Source of the DNA: Rhizobium sp. SG_E_25_P2
GTDB lineage: Bacteria > Pseudomonadota > Alphaproteobacteria > Rhizobiales > Rhizobiaceae
Length of the DNA stretch: 64,000 bases
Reading direction: 5' to 3'
Assembly: GCF_029892285.1 (NCBI RefSeq)
Contig: NZ_JARXVM010000001.1
Span: forward strand, 124,001-188,000
In this document: piece by piece, positions 7,482 through 15,991 of the stretch
Layout of the letters: each line of letters begins with the position of its first letter
Position numbering within the stretch: position 1 is the first letter of the stretch
Program-made: the position numbers and the translations under genes
The notes under the pieces: model-generated
The model's input: only the letters and a program-made list of their open reading frames with translations
Told to the model about the DNA's origin: nothing
Databases searched by the model: none

Positions 7482-8810
7482 ATGACACAGCCAGCCGACG
7501 GCAAAATCGTCCAGCTCGATACGCTCAGGTTCAAACCCGCGAATTCCAATGACGCTGCCCGATCCGTGGTGTCCCACAAGTTCCAGAATGTGCCTCGCTG
7601 CTCATTCGCCCGCGACGACGGCATTTCGTCTTATCTCGCTTCCGAAACGCAGATCGACAGCTTCCCCGCCTCGGCGGTTGGCCAGGATCCCATTCATCAT
7701 GATATTCCTCATCCATCTGCGGAGCCGGACAAGCCGCAGGCTAAAATCCAGCTGAAATTGCTGCGAAGCGGTTTTGCGCTTTCGGTCGTGTTTCACGTCA
7801 GCCTGGCCCTAGCCCTCGGCTTCATTGTCGCCAAGGCGCCCGACGACGCGTTGACACAAGGTGAGACGGTAATCTCGCTGATCGTCCAGGGCCACGATTC
7901 CGAGGTTGATGCGCGCGCGTCCGGCGAGGAAACAGCCAAAGACGTAGAGGTGGAAGAGCCTCAACAAGAGGTCGTCGAACCGCCGAAACCCGACCCGGCG
8001 CCAGAACCCAAACCGGTAGAACCGCTGCCGGTCGCCAAAGCAGAGCCCACTCCGCCACCCGTGATTCCCGCGACGCCGGAACAGGTTCTCAAAGACGCGC
8101 CGATGCCGATGCTCGGCGCGCCGCTTCCTGAGCTGTTGACTGCCACCACGCCTGCAGAGGCAAAAGTGGAGGAGATCGCCAAGCCCGTCGTTCAAGAACC
8201 ATCCGAGCCAATCGAGGAACCAAAGCCCGAACCGCCAAAGCCCGTGGAGCCGCCGAAAACCGTCGAAAAGCCGGTCGAAGAGGCAAAGCCTGTAAAGCCG
8301 AAGCCGGAAGAAAAGAAGCCGGAACTGAAAAAGCTCGAACCAAAGCCCGTGGTCGAGAAGAAAAAACCGCAGAAGAAACCCGTCAAGAAGACGGTGGCGA
8401 AAACCGACCAGAAAAAACGCAAGGGCCAGAACACCCAGCAGCAATACAACGCCGATCGCGGACGCTCCGACGCCAAGAACAAAGGGCAATCCGCGAAGGA
8501 CGCCTCCAAAGGCGCAGCCAGTCGAGAAAATGGCAACGCCGCCCGCAGCAATTACAAGGGGCTAGTCGAGCGAAAGCTGAGCCGCGCCCAGAAACGCGTG
8601 CGAGCCAGAGGCAAGGGCGTCCTTACCGTTTCCTTCACCATAATGGCAAACGGCAGCGTGTCCGGGGCAAGAGTTTCACGTAGTTCCGGGGACCCGAAGC
8701 TCGACTCTACGGGATTGCAGATCGTTTCAAAGGCAGCGCCTTTTCCGGAAATACCGCAAGAAACCGGCCGAAAAAGCTGGTTGATGAGCACAGAGATTGA
8801 TTTTCGTTGA
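7482..8810 (+). CDS. tonB: TonB energy transducer for outer-membrane heme/iron receptors
   Basis: TonB couples the proton-motive force (via ExbBD) to outer-membrane receptors. The order is: an unusually long cytoplasmic N-terminus of about 96 residues, one membrane helix (about 97-117) containing the SVVFH match to TonB's SxxxH motif, a long Pro/Glu/Lys-rich periplasmic spacer (PKPEPPKPVEPPKTVEKPV type), and a C-terminal TonB domain from about 350 (KGVLTVSFTIMANGSVSGA). It is divergent from the hmu operon and shares its control region. A TTG at 7476 is an alternative start. The frame has no other Met before the membrane helix, so the long N-terminus is probably real. No exbB, exbD or receptor gene is adjacent. 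Confidence 0.9.
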   Translation: MTQPADGKIVQLDTLRFKPANSNDAARSVVSHKFQNVPRCSFARDDGISSYLASETQIDSFPASAVGQDPIHHDIPHPSAEPDKPQAKIQLKLLRSGFALSVVFHVSLALALGFIVAKAPDDALTQGETVISLIVQGHDSEVDARASGEETAKDVEVEEPQQEVVEPPKPDPAPEPKPVEPLPVAKAEPTPPPVIPATPEQVLKDAPMPMLGAPLPELLTATTPAEAKVEEIAKPVVQEPSEPIEEPKPEPPKPVEPPKTVEKPVEEAKPVKPKPEEKKPELKKLEPKPVVEKKKPQKKPVKKTVAKTDQKKRKGQNTQQQYNADRGRSDAKNKGQSAKDASKGAASRENGNAARSNYKGLVERKLSRAQKRVRARGKGVLTVSFTIMANGSVSGARVSRSSGDPKLDSTGLQIVSKAAPFPEIPQETGRKSWLMSTEIDFR

Positions 8811-8980
8811 CGATTTCTTCATTCCGCCCAACAAAGTCTTAAAAGGATGGAGAAAATCCTCTCAGCATACTTAAACCGTCTCTAACCAAGTGATTTAGCT
8901 AAACCTTATCTCCTGATCCCTATGGTGTGTGCCAATCCGGAATGCAAACCGGGAACACGCCATTCTATGGAGGAATGAGG

Positions 8981-9232
8981 ATGAAAGAGACAATTCGCGA
9001 ACTTCTCAAGAAGCACGCCAACCTTCCTGTCAATGTGGATGAACTGGACGCGAGCGCCGATCTCTATGCCGCCGGCCTCTCTTCCTTCGCCTCCGTGCAG
9101 GTGATGCTGGCGCTTGAGGAAAACTTCGATATCGAATTTCCCGACAGCCTTCTGAACCGCAAATCCTTTGCGAGCATCGAAGCGATCGAACGCACCGTCT
9201 CCTCGATCGTCGACGGCAGAAAGGTCGCCTGA
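8981..9232 (+). CDS. carrier protein of the amino acid:carrier protein ligase system
   Basis: An acyl/aminoacyl carrier protein of 83 residues. It has the four-helix pattern ETIRELLKKHA, ADLYAAGLSSFASVQVML, EENFDIEFPD, SIEAIERTVS. Ser35 in GLSSFASV lines up with the phosphopantetheine Ser of the usual DSL motif, but the Asp before it is replaced by Ser. That is a feature of specialised carrier proteins, not the fatty-acid ACP. The ATG at 8981 has GGAGGA 6 bases upstream. Its stop overlaps the next gene's start (TGATG). By analogy with Bradyrhizobium and Agrobacterium, it would be charged with an amino acid by the ligase two genes downstream. Confidence 0.88.
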   Translation: MKETIRELLKKHANLPVNVDELDASADLYAAGLSSFASVQVMLALEENFDIEFPDSLLNRKSFASIEAIERTVSSIVDGRKVA

Positions 9233-10413
9233 TGAACATCCCGGTCAATCTGACAAGCGGCAGTCTGGTCGAACGCGCTCAGCGCGTTGCGGCTGTCGCC
9301 AAGGCCCATGCGGCCGAAGTGGACCATGACGGCCGCTTCCCAGAGGAAGCCGTCAACGCCATGAAGGCGGAGCGCCTTCTGTCTATCCAGATCCCGACGG
9401 AACTCGGCGGCGACGCCGCGACGACCGGCGATATCACCGAACTTTGCTCGATCATTTCCCAGGCCTGCGCCTCCTCGGCCATGGTGTTCGCCATGCATCA
9501 CATCAAGCTTTCGAGCCTGGTGGAGCATGGCATGGAGAGCGACTGGCATCGCGGCTTCATGAAGCGCATCGTCTCCGAACAGCTACTGCTCGGTTCTGCT
9601 ACGACCGAAGGCGGCATTGGCGGCAATCTGCGCAATTCGATCTGCGCGATCGAGGTCGATGGCGACATCTGCCGGCTGGAAAAGGACGCCACCGTCATCT
9701 CCTACGCTACCCATTCAGACGCGATCCTGATCACCTCACGCGCCCACAAGGATGCGGCCCCCAGCGACCAGGTGATGACCGCCTTCACCCGCGAGCAATA
9801 CACGCTGGAGAAGACTCAGGGCTGGGACACGCTCGGCATGCGCGGCACCTGCTCGGAAGGTTTCCTGTTCAAGGGTCAAGCGCCCAGGGAGCAGATCTTC
9901 CCCAAGCCGTTTGCGGAAATCGCTGCGCAATCCATGCTCGCCAACAGCCATATCCTGTGGAGCGGCGTCTGGTATGGCATCGCGGTCGATGCGGTCAATC
10001 GCGCCCAGGCCTTTGTGCGCTCTGCCGCCCGCAAGCAACCGGGCACGGTTCCGCCCGGCGCCATTCGTCTCGCCGAAGTCTCGACCATGCTGCAGATGAT
10101 GAAAGCCAATGTCGTGGCCGCCATCAAGGCCTATGACGAAGCCAAGCTTGACGGCGAGAAGCTGTCTTCGGTCGCCTTCTCGGTGGCCATGAACAATGTG
10201 AAAATCGCTTCCTCCGAGAGCGTGCTGGCCATCATCGATCATGCGATGCTGATCTGCGGCATTCTCGGCTATAAGAACGATACGCCTTTCAGCCTCGGTC
10301 GCCACCTCCGCGACGCGCATTCCGCCCGCCTGATGATCTCCAACGACCGGATCCTCGGCAACACATCCACCATGCTCCTGATCCACAAGCAGGACACGAG
10401 CCTTCTGGGATAA
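9232..10413 (+). CDS. acyl-CoA/acyl-ACP dehydrogenase-like flavoprotein
   Basis: This 393-residue protein has the acyl-CoA dehydrogenase fold. An N-terminal helical domain ([39 protein letters not shown]) is followed by a beta domain with [14 protein letters not shown] and [15 protein letters not shown], and a C-terminal helical domain. At the C-terminus [20 protein letters not shown] replaces the usual YEGT motif, so the classic catalytic Glu is not evident. The gene starts inside the carrier-protein stop and ends 5 bases before the ligase, so the three are translated together. The likely role is oxidising a residue attached to the carrier protein, or a non-redox flavin role. The substrate is unknown. 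Confidence 0.82.
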   Translation: MNIPVNLTSGSLVERAQRVAAVAKAHAAEVDHDGRFPEEAVNAMKAERLLSIQIPTELGGDAATTGDITELCSIISQACASSAMVFAMHHIKLSSLVEHGMESDWHRGFMKRIVSEQLLLGSATTEGGIGGNLRNSICAIEVDGDICRLEKDATVISYATHSDAILITSRAHKDAAPSDQVMTAFTREQYTLEKTQGWDTLGMRGTCSEGFLFKGQAPREQIFPKPFAEIAAQSMLANSHILWSGVWYGIAVDAVNRAQAFVRSAARKQPGTVPPGAIRLAEVSTMLQMMKANVVAAIKAYDEAKLDGEKLSSVAFSVAMNNVKIASSESVLAIIDHAMLICGILGYKNDTPFSLGRHLRDAHSARLMISNDRILGNTSTMLLIHKQDTSLLG

Positions 10414-10418
10414 TCACA

Positions 10419-11327
10419 ATGGATATGCAGGTTTCTTTTCTCGATCGCCTTTTTGATTCCGGACTTCTCATCGACACGGGCGTGGACGGGCTTTACGGCC
10501 GTTCGGGCGAATTCGAAGGCGTGATCGCCGCTTTCGAGCGGCTGATCGACACAATCGGCGGCGGCGATGGCGCAGAAGCCATCCGCTTCCCGCCCGGCAT
10601 GAACCGCGCCTATTTCGAGACCAGCGGTTACATGAAGAGCTTCCCTCAGCTCGCCGGAACTGTTCACTCCTTCTGCGGCAACGACCATGATCATCTCAGC
10701 CTGCTGCAATGCATGGAAGAGGGCAAGGAGTGGACGAAAGAGCAGAAGGCGACCGACATCGCGTTGACGCCTGCGGCCTGCTACCCGCTCTATCCCACCA
10801 TCGCCAAGCGCGGCCCGATCTCCATGAAGGGCGGCCTTTACGACCTGCAATCCTACTGCTTCCGTCATGAGCCTTCCAAGGATCCGGCGCGCCAGCAGCT
10901 GTTCCGCATGCGCGAATATGTCTGCATGGGCAAGGAAGCGCATGTGACCGATTTCCGCCAGACCTGGATGGATCGCGGCGTCGAGATGATGAATTCGGTG
11001 GGCCTAGACGTCGAGATCGATGTCGCCAACGATCCGTTCTTCGGCCGCGCCGGCCGCCTGCTCGCCAACAACCAGCGCGACCAGAACCTCAAGTTCGAGC
11101 TGCTGATCCCCGTGACCTCGCAGACCAACAAGACGGCCTGCATGAGCTTCAACTACCACCAGGACGCCTTCGGCTCCAAATGGGGTCTGAACCTCGAAGA
11201 CGGTTCGGTGGCGCATACCGCCTGCGTCGGCTTTGGCCTTGAGCGCATCGCGCTGGCGCTGTTTGCCCAGCACGGCCTCGACACCAAGCTGTGGCCGGAC
11301 ACTGTCCGCAAGGTTCTGTGGGGCTGA
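10419..11327 (+). CDS. amino acid--[carrier protein] ligase (SerRS-derived)
   Basis: A stand-alone class II aminoacyl-tRNA synthetase catalytic domain (302 residues) without the tRNA-binding coiled arm of SerRS. It matches the aa:CP ligases shown to adenylate a small amino acid and load it on carrier-protein phosphopantetheine. Motif 2 is FRHE at 148-151, motif 3 is GFGLER at 271-276, and Cys121, Glu166 and Cys269 have the spacing of the zinc ligands in the Bradyrhizobium enzyme (as I recall 131, 176, 279). The partner carrier protein is encoded at the operon head. Amino acid choice (Gly or Ala are typical) cannot be read here. Confidence 0.88.
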   Translation: MDMQVSFLDRLFDSGLLIDTGVDGLYGRSGEFEGVIAAFERLIDTIGGGDGAEAIRFPPGMNRAYFETSGYMKSFPQLAGTVHSFCGNDHDHLSLLQCMEEGKEWTKEQKATDIALTPAACYPLYPTIAKRGPISMKGGLYDLQSYCFRHEPSKDPARQQLFRMREYVCMGKEAHVTDFRQTWMDRGVEMMNSVGLDVEIDVANDPFFGRAGRLLANNQRDQNLKFELLIPVTSQTNKTACMSFNYHQDAFGSKWGLNLEDGSVAHTACVGFGLERIALALFAQHGLDTKLWPDTVRKVLWG

Positions 11328-11331
11328 GGCG

Positions 11332-12300
11332 ATGGCCGCAGTATTTCCTCATCTCGATCCCCTCGCCTACCGGCCGCATGCGTTGCATTCGGCCGAGCGG
11401 GCCTGGCCCGAGACCAATTGCTATGTCGATCTGTGGATCGAGGCGCTTCACGCCATGGGCGCGGCGCCCGAGGCCATGCTCGGCTTCACGCTGACCCAGG
11501 ATTTCGAGGGCGACCAGTTCACTTTCTTCAAGGTCCCGCTGGAAGACCTCGAAAGCCTTTATGACGTCAGGGTGACGGAACTGGCGATCTTCGACCGGGT
11601 CGAGGATCACGTCTCCGAACAGATCGCCCGCGGCCGTCTCTGCCTTTTGGAGATGGACAGCTATTACATGCCTGATACGAAAGGCGTGGCCTATCGCACC
11701 GAGCACGGCAAGACGACGATCGCCATCAACCGGCTGTCGGAGAAGGACAAGTCGATCGACTACTTCCACAATGGCGGTTTCCACCGCCTGGAAGGCGAAG
11801 ATTTCGACGGCGTGTTCGGCAAATTCCATCCCGAAGGCGCCCCGCCTTTCCTGCCCTATACGGAATTCGCCAAACTGCCGGCCCGGCTGCCGGACGCCGC
11901 GCATCTCCGGCGGGAAGCCGATCGCCTGCTCAAGCGGCATCTGAAGCGCATGCCGGAGGACAATCCGGTCGCCGCCTTTGCGCGGGTGTTTCCGATGCAG
12001 GTCAGCGCGCTCGCCGATCGCCCGTTCGAGTATTTTCACAAATACGCCTTCAATACGCTCCGGCAGTTGGGCGCGAATTTCGAACTGGCGGCGACGCATT
12101 TCGACTGGCTGGCTCCCGGCGGCGATCTCAAGGCCTCCTCCGACGCCGCCATGACCATCGCCAACACCGCCAAGACGGCGCAATTCCAGCTGGCGCGGGC
12201 GCTGACGCGCAAGAAATACGACACGCTCGGACAGGCGCTCGCGCCGGCCGTGGACGCCTGGGATCACCTTAGGGAAACCATCTCGGCGCATATCAACTGA
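11332..12300 (+). CDS. DUF1839 family protein
   Basis: This 322-residue protein matches DUF1839: FPHLDPLAYRPHALHS start, WPETNCYVDLWIEALHAMG, FTLTQDFEGDQFTFFKVP, and LLEMDSYYMPDTKGVAYR. The ATG at 11332 lies 4 bases after the ligase stop. The family's function is not established, but it commonly accompanies aa:CP ligases. A conserved Cys (TNCYVDLW) early in the protein and a DSYYMPDT motif recall papain-like or peptide-binding folds, which would fit transfer of the carrier-bound amino acid. That is inference only. Confidence 0.82.
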   Translation: MAAVFPHLDPLAYRPHALHSAERAWPETNCYVDLWIEALHAMGAAPEAMLGFTLTQDFEGDQFTFFKVPLEDLESLYDVRVTELAIFDRVEDHVSEQIARGRLCLLEMDSYYMPDTKGVAYRTEHGKTTIAINRLSEKDKSIDYFHNGGFHRLEGEDFDGVFGKFHPEGAPPFLPYTEFAKLPARLPDAAHLRREADRLLKRHLKRMPEDNPVAAFARVFPMQVSALADRPFEYFHKYAFNTLRQLGANFELAATHFDWLAPGGDLKASSDAAMTIANTAKTAQFQLARALTRKKYDTLGQALAPAVDAWDHLRETISAHIN

Positions 12301-12324
12301 TCCTTAACCATATCGGGAGACATC

Positions 12325-12350
12325 ATGCCCCGGCGCAACAGCCGGGGCAT
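12325..12350 (+). other. intra-operon hairpin before the GH2 gene
   Basis: ATGCCCCGGC at 12325-12334 and GCCGGGGCAT at 12341-12350 form a perfect 10-bp stem with a 6-base loop. No T-run follows, so it is not a standard terminator. It covers the upstream ATGs at 12325 and 12349 and leaves the ATG at 12370 free. It may set GH2 expression relative to the upstream genes or stabilise the upstream message. Confidence 0.55.
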
Positions 12351-12369
12351 GACTTTGACAGGGAACGAC

Positions 12370-14841
12370 ATGGGCGGCAGGGCAGTCATTTCGGAGATCA
12401 GACATTCGCTTGCGGGCGAATGGGCATTGGTCGTCTCCGATGCCGACGCTTATGCGAACCCTGCCGACATTCCAGACAAGGCCCGCCAAATCCCCGCCCC
12501 GGTGCCCGGAACGGTCGCCGAAGCGCTTGAAAAAGCCGGCCGCTTCGATCGCGCCCATCCCGTCAGTCTCAACGATCGCGATTTCTGGTATCTCGCCGCG
12601 CTGGAGGGACAGCCGCCTGGCCCCGCCCGGCTGCTGCTCGACGGACTTGCGACCATCGCAGAAGTTTATTTCAACGGCAGGCTGGTTCTGGAAAGCGTCA
12701 GCCAGTTCATCACCCATGACGTTCCGATCGTTTTGAAGGGTCAGGGTCAGGATCAGATCGCCATCTGCTTTCGCGCGCTGAACCCACGGCTGAAGGCGTC
12801 CGGTCCGCGAGCACGCTGGCGACCGCAGATGATCACCCCACCGGGCATGCGGCTGATCCGCGCCACGGCACTCGGGCATATGCCGGGTTGGTGCCCGGAT
12901 GTGGAGGCCGTTGGCCCCTTCCGCCCCATTCATCTCGTCCGCTCAGCCGAAAACGAGATCGACGCGCTCAGGCTCTCCGCCGGTCTCGACGATGCAGGCG
13001 TGGGCGTTCTCGATGTCAGTTTCCGCTTCGCCGCCCGCGCCGCCGATCTCCGCATCGCCTGCGGCGGCTTCACGGCCCCGGTGATGATCTCTGCCGAAGG
13101 CCTGCTGACGGCGCGCCTCGAAATTCCGACCGTCATTCCGTGGATGCCGCATACCCATGGCGAACCTCACCTCTACCGTGTTGATCTGGTGATCAATGGC
13201 GCGGCGCATCAAATTGGTCGCGTCGGGTTCCGCAACATAGCCCTCGATCAGGGCGCTGACGGCAAGGGATTCGGAGTCGAGATCAACGGCGTCGCCATCT
13301 TCTGCCGCGGGGCTGTCTGGACCAATGCCGATATCGTCAGGCTGCCGGGCGCCCGAGAGGACTACCTTCCTTGGCTGCAAAAGGCGCGCGACGCCGGCAT
13401 GAACATGATCCGCATCGGCGGCACGATGACCTATGAGACGTCGGAGTTTTTCGCACTGTGCGACGAACTCGGCCTTATGGTGTGGCAGGACTTCATGTTC
13501 GCCAATTTCGATTATCCGGCCTCCGACCCCGCCTTCGCCGATCTGGTGCGCAAGGAGGCCGTTGATCTCCTGTCGAGCATTCAGGGATCGCCCTCGCTGA
13601 CCGTGCTCTGCGGCGGCTCGGAAATGTTCCAGCAGGCGGCCATGCTCGGTATGCCCGAACGCTTCTGGAGCGGGCCGATCACCGACGACATCCTGCCGGC
13701 GGTCTATGAAGAGCTGCGTCCCGACGTCATCTATGCGCCGAATTCCCCCTTCGGCGGCGCCATGCCTTTTTCGCCCAATGAAGGCGTCACGCATTATTAC
13801 GGCGTCGGCGCCTATTGCCGTCCGCTCGACGACGCCCGCCGCGCCGAGGTGCGCTTCTCCGCCGAAAGCCTGGCGTTTGCGCATGTGCCGGAAGCCGAGA
13901 CGCTGGAAGAACATCTGCCCGTCATGCCCGTGCATGATCCACGCTGGAAGGCGCGCGTACCGCGCGACCGCGGCGCATCCTGGGATTTCGAGGACATCCG
14001 CGATCATTATCTGCAACTCCTCTACGGTCTCGATCCCATGCGGCTGCGCCGAGAGGATGTCGGCCGCTATCTGACCCTGTCGCGGGCAACAACCGTGGAA
14101 GTTGTCGAGACTGCCTATGCCGAATGGCGCCGACCCGGCTCGCGGACCTCAGGCGCGCTGGTGTGGACGCTGCAGGATCTGCTGCCGGGGCCTGGCTGGG
14201 GGGTGATCGACGCGACCGGTCTTGAAAAGCCGGTCTGGCATGGCCTCCGTCGCGCCTTTCGTCCGGTAACGGTTGTCCTCTCCGACGAGGGAACAAGCGG
14301 ACTCTATGCCCACATCATCAACGAAACCGCCAACGCGCGCAGCGTGACGCTGACGCTCGCTTGCCTGCGCGACGGCCAGACGCCTGTCGTCGGCGGCAAG
14401 ATCGATCTCGACCTGCCGCCGCGCGGCACGGCGACTTTCGCCGCGACCGAGCTGTTCGGAGCGTTTTTCGACGCGGCTTACGCCTTCCGTTTCGGGCCGC
14501 CGGCGCATGACGTCACAGTCGCGCAACTCTTTGATCGTATGACGGGCGAAGAGATCGGCTCGGCCTTCCATTTCCCGCATGGACGAAGCGCCGCCCTGCA
14601 CAAGGCTGGGCTTTCGGCGCGGCTGGCGCGGGAGGCGGACGAATGGGCGCTCTATCTCTCCACCGACCGTCTCGCCCAATCCGTGCATTTCGACTTGGCC
14701 GGCTGGCGCGCCTCTGACAATTGGCTGCATCTGGCGCCCGGCCAGGAAAAGCGGCTGACGCTGACGCCGAGAGGAGAAGCGCCATCCGGCCCGCCCAGCG
14801 GCGCCATACGGCATCTTCAAGGCGGGGAAATCCGGTTTTGA
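12370..14841 (+). CDS. glycoside hydrolase family 2 (beta-mannosidase-like) protein
   Basis: A cytosolic protein of about 823 residues with no signal peptide. It has the GH2 order: N-terminal jelly roll (WALVVSDAD, VPGTVAEALEKAG, LNDRDFWYLA, LLLDGLATIAEVYFNGRLV), Ig-like middle, TIM barrel (MNMIRIGGTMTYET, LGLMVWQDFMFANF), and C-terminal beta domains. CGGSE fits the acid/base position (GNxE in mannosidases), and a Glu in FSAESLAF fits the nucleophile strand. I chose the ATG at 12370, which has CAGGGA 5 bases upstream. A cytosolic glycosidase inside an amino-acid carrier operon suggests a role in building or recycling a glycoside, possibly by transglycosylation. Its substrate is unknown. Confidence 0.78.
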   Translation: MGGRAVISEIRHSLAGEWALVVSDADAYANPADIPDKARQIPAPVPGTVAEALEKAGRFDRAHPVSLNDRDFWYLAALEGQPPGPARLLLDGLATIAEVYFNGRLVLESVSQFITHDVPIVLKGQGQDQIAICFRALNPRLKASGPRARWRPQMITPPGMRLIRATALGHMPGWCPDVEAVGPFRPIHLVRSAENEIDALRLSAGLDDAGVGVLDVSFRFAARAADLRIACGGFTAPVMISAEGLLTARLEIPTVIPWMPHTHGEPHLYRVDLVINGAAHQIGRVGFRNIALDQGADGKGFGVEINGVAIFCRGAVWTNADIVRLPGAREDYLPWLQKARDAGMNMIRIGGTMTYETSEFFALCDELGLMVWQDFMFANFDYPASDPAFADLVRKEAVDLLSSIQGSPSLTVLCGGSEMFQQAAMLGMPERFWSGPITDDILPAVYEELRPDVIYAPNSPFGGAMPFSPNEGVTHYYGVGAYCRPLDDARRAEVRFSAESLAFAHVPEAETLEEHLPVMPVHDPRWKARVPRDRGASWDFEDIRDHYLQLLYGLDPMRLRREDVGRYLTLSRATTVEVVETAYAEWRRPGSRTSGALVWTLQDLLPGPGWGVIDATGLEKPVWHGLRRAFRPVTVVLSDEGTSGLYAHIINETANARSVTLTLACLRDGQTPVVGGKIDLDLPPRGTATFAATELFGAFFDAAYAFRFGPPAHDVTVAQLFDRMTGEEIGSAFHFPHGRSAALHKAGLSARLAREADEWALYLSTDRLAQSVHFDLAGWRASDNWLHLAPGQEKRLTLTPRGEAPSGPPSGAIRHLQGGEIRF

Positions 14842-14944
14842 TCGGCAGGCCGGACCCGACATCGACGAACAGACCGCCATCCATGACGGGCGGATGGTCA
14901 AGCGCCGCGGCTGACGCGGGCCAAACAGGAAGAGGACGACCGGC

Positions 14945-15991
14945 ATGCGCATGATGAGCTTTGCGGCCCTGGCTTTGGCTGCGACATTCGGCTTTCAGAA
15001 TTCTGCACTGGCGGCCAAGGGCTGCTTTCGCGGCATCAACCTCTCGGGAGCGGAATTCGGCGAACTCGGCGGCAAGGTGAACAAGGCCTATGTCTGGCCA
15101 TCGGACCGAACCGTCTCTTACTTCGCCGCGAAGGGCTTCGACACAGTGCGCCTGCCATTTCTGTGGGAACGGCTCCAGCCAAAGCTTATGCAGCCCTTCG
15201 ACGCGGCCGAAGAGGGGCGTCTCAAGGAGAGCGTGGAACTGATCAAGTCGCATGGCATGCGCGTCATTCTCGATCCCCACAACTATGCGCGCTACCACGG
15301 AAAGCTGATCGGCTCCCCGGAGGTTCCCAATCAGGCTTTCGCCGATTTCTGGACGAAGCTGGCCAAACTGTTCGCCAACGACCCCGCCATCTATTTCGGT
15401 CTGATGAACGAGCCCAACAAGATGCCGGTGGCGCAATGGGTGGAGGCTGCGAACGCTGCGACGCTCGCCATTCGGCTTGAGGCGAAGGCCGGAAATCTTG
15501 TGCTCGTGCCTGGCACCGCCTGGACCGGCGCCCATAGCTGGATGCAGGAAATCGATGGCGAACCCAACGGCGTAGCGTTGATGAAATACAAGGATCCGAG
15601 CGAAAACTTCGCATTCGAGGTGCACCAGTATCTCGATGACGATTTTTCAGGCACGAAGGGCAATTGCTCGCGCGTCGAGGATGCGGTCACGGCGCTGAAA
15701 GACTTCACCAAATGGCTCAAAAGCAATGGGTATCGGGGTTTCCTCGGTGAATTTGGCGCGCCGGGCGATGCGGCCTGCGTGGCGGGTCTCCAGGCGATGG
15801 TCGATGTGGTCGAGGCGGACAAGGAGGCTTGGACCGGCTGGACCTATTGGGTCGCCGGCGACTGGTGGCCAGAAAGCGAACCTCTCAACATACAGCCGAC
15901 CAAGAATGGCGATCGCCCGCAACTGGCCGCGATGACATCGACGCTTTCGGATTTTTCTGCGGAGGGCAGACATTGCCCATCGCTCCGGTGA
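14945..15991 (+). CDS. secreted glycoside hydrolase family 5 (cellulase/endoglucanase-like)
   Basis: A GH5 enzyme of 348 residues with an N-terminal signal peptide (MRMMSFAALALAAT, probable cut after SALA). Catalytic marks are the acid/base Glu in FGLMNEPNKM and the nucleophile Glu in FLGEFGAPGD. GINLSGAEFGE at the start and RVILDPHNYARYHG are standard barrel strands. It would cut a beta-glucan or similar polymer in the periplasm or outside. It follows the GH2 gene by 103 bases that show nothing special, and overlaps the next glycosyltransferase. Many exopolysaccharide loci carry such an enzyme to trim the product. Confidence 0.9.
   Translation: MRMMSFAALALAATFGFQNSALAAKGCFRGINLSGAEFGELGGKVNKAYVWPSDRTVSYFAAKGFDTVRLPFLWERLQPKLMQPFDAAEEGRLKESVELIKSHGMRVILDPHNYARYHGKLIGSPEVPNQAFADFWTKLAKLFANDPAIYFGLMNEPNKMPVAQWVEAANAATLAIRLEAKAGNLVLVPGTAWTGAHSWMQEIDGEPNGVALMKYKDPSENFAFEVHQYLDDDFSGTKGNCSRVEDAVTALKDFTKWLKSNGYRGFLGEFGAPGDAACVAGLQAMVDVVEADKEAWTGWTYWVAGDWWPESEPLNIQPTKNGDRPQLAAMTSTLSDFSAEGRHCPSLR

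Noticed and set aside
12325-12369. Earlier ATGs at 12325 and 12349 for the GH2 gene
   Set aside because: Both sit in the perfect hairpin and lack a ribosome site; the ATG at 12370 has CAGGGA correctly placed.
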